A stretch of 64,000 nucleotides of DNA from the NCBI GenBank assembly GCA_036245525.1, contig BTPG01000002.1, positions 161,979,376 through 162,043,375 of the forward strand, read 5' to 3'. This document shows, piece by piece, positions 60,425 to 64,000 of this stretch (its first letter is position 1; each line of letters begins with the position of its first letter). Source of the stretch: Semisulcospira habei (lineage: Eukaryota; Mollusca; Gastropoda; Semisulcospiridae). The notes below the pieces were generated by a model that did no database searches, was not told where the DNA came from, and saw only the letters and a list, made by a program, of their open reading frames with translations. Position numbers and translations under genes: made by a program.

Positions 60425-62974
60425 TCAGTCCCTTGCCCGAACTGGGCGTTGGGGGGACTGAAAGGCAGCAGCAACAGACAGTGCTCTCCACTGAGTTCTA
60501 TTTTGGGCGGTGGCAAGCAAGTCTGGCATCTCGAGTTCGGTCCATTCTTTTATGTTTGCGACCCAACTCTTTCTCTGACGACCTCGCCGACGACTTCCTT
60601 CGAGAGTGCCTTGGAGGATAGTCTTGGACAAGGTGTTGTGTCGGGTCACGTGGCCAAACCAAGCAAGCTTGCGCCGTTTCACGGTTGCCAGAAGGGGTTC
60701 ATGTGGGCCCACCAGGGAAGTGACGATGCTCCGTACATATTCGTTGGTCTTGTGCTCGCGGTACGAGATGCTGAGCAACTTCCTCAGGCACTTGTTCTCA
60801 AAGGCCTGGATTTTCTTTTCTGAGTCTGCAAGCAGTGTCCAAGTCTCACAGCCGTAGAGTAGAATAGACACTACGAGGGACTTGTAAAGCCTGTACTTGA
60901 TGGTGAAGCTGATGGAGTTACTTCGCCATATCCTGTCCAGCCTGGCCATTGCGGATGTTGCTGTACCTATCCTGATACGGATCTCTGCTATGCAACTACC
61001 GTCTTTGGACAGGGTGGTTTCCAAGTACTTGAAGCTATTGACCTCTTCTAGCTTCTGGCCGTTCATGTGAAGGTTGCTGCTGCTGTCGCTTGTGGTGTTG
61101 ATCATCACTTTGCTTTTATCCGTACTGATCTCCATGCCATAAGACCCTGCGCTACTTGAAAGTTTGTCTGTCAGGTTTTGGAGCTCACTATTGCTGCCTG
61201 CCATGAGGTCAATGTCGTCTGCGAATCGAAGATTGCACAGGGATCTGCCACCAATAGAGATTGAAGTATGGTGGTCGTGGAGGGTTTCCTGCATGATCTT
61301 CTCCAGGAATATGTTGAAAAGGACAGGAGAGAGCAGGCATCCTTGACGGACACCGATCGTCGTCCTGAAGAACTCGCCTGACTGATTGTTAAGTAGAACC
61401 GCGCTGCAGGCGTTCTTGTAAAGCGCTTCTATCATTTGGATCAGTCCCTCCTCTATGTTGAACGATCTCATGACTTGCCAGAGTCCGTCGTGCCAGACGC
61501 GATCAAATGCTTTCCTGAAATCAATGAAGTTGTGGTAGAGTTCGCGCTGATGCTGCAGATGTTTCTCGATCAGGACGCGGCAGTTGAAAATCTGCTCTAC
61601 AGTGCTTCTTCCAACTCTGAAGCCAGCCTGTTCTTCTGCCAGCAGTTCCTCGGCGAAAGTTTTGAGGCGGTTGAGAATGATTCTAAGCATTACTTTGCTA
61701 GGGTGACTTATCAGACTGATAGTTCTGTAGTTCTGGCACTGTTTCAGGTTTCCTTTCTTGGGGAGCGGGATCACTAGAGACTGTGTCCATTCTACTGGCC
61801 ATTTCTTTTGCTCCCAGGTCTTTTGACAGAGTGTAGTGAGGACCTTCGTTGTTACTTCTCCTCCATGTTTCAACAGTTCAGCAGGCACGTTGTCTACACC
61901 TGGAGACTTTCCTCCCTTCAGGCCGCGTACGGCTGCTTCCACCTCTTCAGCTAACACTGGCAGGTCTTCAGCCTTCCTGGCCCCAGCCTGGTTGTTTTGG
62001 AGGATGCTGGTGTCTGGCTCAGCCTTGTAGTTATACAAGTCTCGGCAGTACTCAGTCCATCTGTTTAGTACAGCAGTGTTTTCCGTAAGGAGTTGGCCGC
62101 TGCTGTCTTCGATGACTGTGGCTGTTCGCTGTTGAGTCTTGGTGAGGGTCCTTAGCGTTTCATAAGCCTTCTTGCTGTTGCCGTTTGCCATGCCCTCTTC
62201 CACGCTACAACACTGGTCTTCAATCCAATCTTCTTTGGCTTCTTTCATCCTCTTCCTGATCTTCTTGTTGACAAGTCTGTACTTGTTTGCTGATGTGAGG
62301 TCTTGGCCTCTCTTTTTCTTCCAGGCTCTCCTCTCATCACAGAGATCGAGGATGTCATCGGTGACCCAGGGCTGTTTGCGCTTCCTCTGCTTCCCCAGCA
62401 CTTCTTCTGCTGTAGAAAGTAACACCTCTTTTATATTTCCAGCAAGGGTGTCTACGTCACAGTCCAAAGTAGCCAAGGCTGCAAATCTGCCTCCCACCTG
62501 GGCTTGGAAGAGCTCTTCTACTTCCGGGTCTTTTAGCTTCTGGAGGTCGAATCTGATGCGAGGGCTCTTGCTATCTCGTTTCAATGCCAGCTTCAACTTG
62601 AGGCTAGTAAGGACGAGGTTGTGGTCGCTGCCAATATCAGCGCCAGGAAAGGACCTCGTTTGTGCTTTGTTAACGCTGGATTTGAATCGTCGAGGCAGCA
62701 AGATGAAGTCAATCTGGTTATGGACCAGGCCTCCTGGCGATTGCCATGTCACTGTTCTTGACTTCTTGTGTGGATGGAGGGTATTAGCAACGGTGAGACG
62801 GTGACTCTGTGCGAACTCTAAAAGTCGCAGGCCTCTGTCGTTTGTTTCTCCAAGGCCAAACTTGCCAGCTGTTCCTGCCCATTGTTGGTAGGCGTCAGGG
62901 CCGATCTTTGCATTCCAGTCACCGAGGACAGTCAGAATGTCTTTCTTAGGTGTTTTCTTGATGATGTTGTCCAG
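60425..62974 (-). CDS. Family B endonuclease C-terminus and reverse transcriptase, uninterrupted frame
   Basis: A frame of about 850 codons without stops. It starts within the endonuclease (LDNIIKKTPKKDILTVLGDW with the GDWN motif), continues GADIGSDHNLVLTSLKLKL (Ser-Asp-His), then RT boxes IPLPKKGNLKQCQNYRTISL, GRSTVEQIFNCRVLIEKHL, YHNFIDFRKAFDRVWHDGLW (box A), IGVRQGCLLSPVLFNIFLEK, LRFADDIDLMAGS (box C), and the C-terminal SRRRGRQRKSWVANIKEW. All catalytic RT residues are present. It lacks the endonuclease N-terminus, which lies inverted upstream, so it is not an independent gene. Frame integrity suggests a young insertion. Confidence 0.9.
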   Translation of the reverse strand: MDNIIKKTPKKDILTVLGDWNAKIGPDAYQQWAGTAGKFGLGETNDRGLRLLEFAQSHRLTVANTLHPHKKSRTVTWQSPGGLVHNQIDFILLPRRFKSSVNKAQTRSFPGADIGSDHNLVLTSLKLKLALKRDSKSPRIRFDLQKLKDPEVEELFQAQVGGRFAALATLDCDVDTLAGNIKEVLLSTAEEVLGKQRKRKQPWVTDDILDLCDERRAWKKKRGQDLTSANKYRLVNKKIRKRMKEAKEDWIEDQCCSVEEGMANGNSKKAYETLRTLTKTQQRTATVIEDSSGQLLTENTAVLNRWTEYCRDLYNYKAEPDTSILQNNQAGARKAEDLPVLAEEVEAAVRGLKGGKSPGVDNVPAELLKHGGEVTTKVLTTLCQKTWEQKKWPVEWTQSLVIPLPKKGNLKQCQNYRTISLISHPSKVMLRIILNRLKTFAEELLAEEQAGFRVGRSTVEQIFNCRVLIEKHLQHQRELYHNFIDFRKAFDRVWHDGLWQVMRSFNIEEGLIQMIEALYKNACSAVLLNNQSGEFFRTTIGVRQGCLLSPVLFNIFLEKIMQETLHDHHTSISIGGRSLCNLRFADDIDLMAGSNSELQNLTDKLSSSAGSYGMEISTDKSKVMINTTSDSSSNLHMNGQKLEEVNSFKYLETTLSKDGSCIAEIRIRIGTATSAMARLDRIWRSNSISFTIKYRLYKSLVVSILLYGCETWTLLADSEKKIQAFENKCLRKLLSISYREHKTNEYVRSIVTSLVGPHEPLLATVKRRKLAWFGHVTRHNTLSKTILQGTLEGSRRRGRQRKSWVANIKEWTELEMPDLLATAQNRTQWRALSVAAAFQSPQRPVRARD

Positions 62975-63002
62975 GCGGGAGCACTGGTCTTCACATGGCA
63001 CT

Positions 63003-63743
63003 CAACTCTCACAGCTGGCTCCAGGTCCTTTACCTAGCCACACCCCGGTAACCGCTTCTGCTGGCGGGCGAAACGTTGTGAGGGGCTGACGCGTCTCTCA
63101 GTCAGTTGAAATACTTGGAGAGGAGACGGGCGCCGCCAAGTTCGCCTAAGCCCATTGAAAGGACTGATGGACAAGCAACAGAATAAGAATAACATGCCGG
63201 ATCGGTCGGGGCCCGGATCACCAACGACCGCGCACCCCATTGGAGGTCTCCAGGGTGGGGGCGACAAGTGTGTTACTGGAACCAAACCCACCATCAAGCT
63301 GCCCACGCAAGGAATAACTATCGGAACTTGGAACGTTCGCACACTCTACCAGTGCGGCAAAGTGAAGGAACTCACCCACGAGTTGAAGCGCTATCGCTGG
63401 GACATTGTAGGACTTGCAGAAGTTCGATGGACAGGCTTCGGAGAAACAACAACAGATGAAGGCCATAAAATCTGGTTCAGCGGAAAAGAAACCAAGCACG
63501 AACATGGCGTAGCTTTTATCGTAAGGAAAGAGGTGGCTGGAACTGTCATCAGCTGCACCCCCGTGTCAAGCAGACTAATCTCCATCCGCATCTCCGCCCG
63601 ACCGCACAACATCACTATCATTCAAGTATACGCTCCAACAGCAGATCATGATGATGAAGAATTAGAAGAATTTTACGAACAACTGGACAACATCATCAAG
63701 AAAACACCTAAGAAAGACATTCTGACTGTCCTCGGTGACTGGA
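63003..63743 (+). pseudogene. Inverted 5' UTR and endonuclease N-terminus of family B
   Basis: About 160 bp of 5' UTR-like sequence lead to an ATG at 63167. Then follow ITIGTWNVRTLYQCGKVKEL (Asn motif), VGLAEVRWTGFGET (catalytic Glu), HGVAFIVRKEVAG, IIQVYAPTADHDDEELEEFY and the shared LDNIIKKTPKKDILTVLGDW. The frame leaves the element after GDWN and stops at 63764-63766. Together with the minus-strand part it accounts for a whole endonuclease-RT, in two orientations. Confidence 0.92.
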
Positions 63744-63754
63744 ACATAACAAAT

Positions 63755-64000
63755 AGCAACTTTTAAAATTTGTTTTATGTAAACATGCTAAAGTACTTTT
63801 AAAAAGTGCAAGTCTTCAGGAATATTATAAACTGAGCATTGAACACTTATATAAATTGTCATGTTCCATGTCAAGTATGTCAGTCTGGATACAAACAAAA
63901 ACAATACGGAAAGAACAAATACATAGTTAATGAAGAAACACAACTTTTTCTTTCAGAACGATGTTTTCCAGCCAAACTGTATTATGAAACTTGGTTGGTA
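63755..64000 (+). other. Unannotated end of the window
   Basis: AT-rich, no recognised feature. Confidence 0.4.

Larger units (their letters stand above)
60408..63743 (-). mobile_element. Family B non-LTR element with a 5' inversion
   Basis: ACATAACAAAT flanks the unit at 60397-60407 and 63744-63754 (11-bp duplication). The 3' part is on the minus strand and ends in a (GAT)n tail at 60408-60426. The 5' part (about 63003-63743) is inverted. Both parts share 61 bp: 62914-62974 is the complement of 63683-63743. This is the structure expected from twin priming. Tail type and coding sequence separate family B from A and C. Confidence 0.93.

Noticed and set aside
61436..62804. Plus-strand frames of 60-210 codons opposite family B
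   Set aside because: Shadow frames of the intact minus-strand RT.
1..64000. CRISPR arrays, bacterial operons or a phage
   Set aside because: Spliced genes, LINE tails, SINE and tRNA-Sec show animal DNA. The tandem arrays at 8989 and 52863 have no spacer structure.

Overview
The window is animal nuclear DNA, most likely from a mollusc. It has GT-AG introns, a three-exon host gene of the KIAA1143 family, a selenocysteine tRNA gene with a metazoan-type external promoter, and a dense nested load of non-LTR retrotransposons, a DIRS-like element, DNA-transposon derivatives and foldback repeats. The mollusc assignment is an inference from the repeat style and the DIRS and retrotransposon types; no single feature proves it. 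Most of the sequence is transposon-derived, and long open frames are nearly all retrotransposon remains.

Region by region: 1-198 is the 3' end of a family A non-LTR element. 1346-1549 looks like the terminal exon of an unidentified host gene with a poly(A) signal at 2369. 2990-5640 holds two copies of an unnamed GGCTCAC repeat, one carrying a tRNA-derived SINE and one (4831-5637) flanked by 11-bp target duplications and interrupting an older repeat. 6.0-11.3 kb has a decayed RT fragment, TTAA-flanked hairpin elements, a 64-bp tandem repeat and a 500-bp MITE. 12259-23388 is the KIAA1143-like gene; intron 1 contains a GGCTCAC repeat and an L2/CR1-like LINE, and intron 2 an antisense family A element plus several hairpin MITEs. 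26.6-28.0 kb is another L2/CR1-like LINE. 28.97-36.17 kb is a complete but dead DIRS-like element with inverted terminal repeats, its recombinase ORF split by a 754-bp hAT-like derivative. 36.4-37.7 kb is a large inverted repeat. 37894-42544 is a family A element split by a family C element, each with target-site duplications. 44-45.1 kb is a third L2/CR1-like fragment. 47259-47345 (minus) is tRNA-Sec. 48-57 kb is relatively CpG-rich with few recognisable features apart from hairpin MITEs, a 53/56-bp minisatellite (52.9-53.4 kb) and a 313-bp internally deleted family A derivative (54887-55199). 57.2-57.4 kb resembles a housekeeping promoter and non-coding first exon. 59813-63743 is a family A fragment abutted by a family B element with an intact RT frame and a twin-priming type 5' inversion.

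Three host units are supported: KIAA1143-like, tRNA-Sec and the partial gene at 1.3-2.4 kb. Nothing indicates that they work together. The remaining content is a stratigraphy of insertions that can be ordered through target-site duplications.
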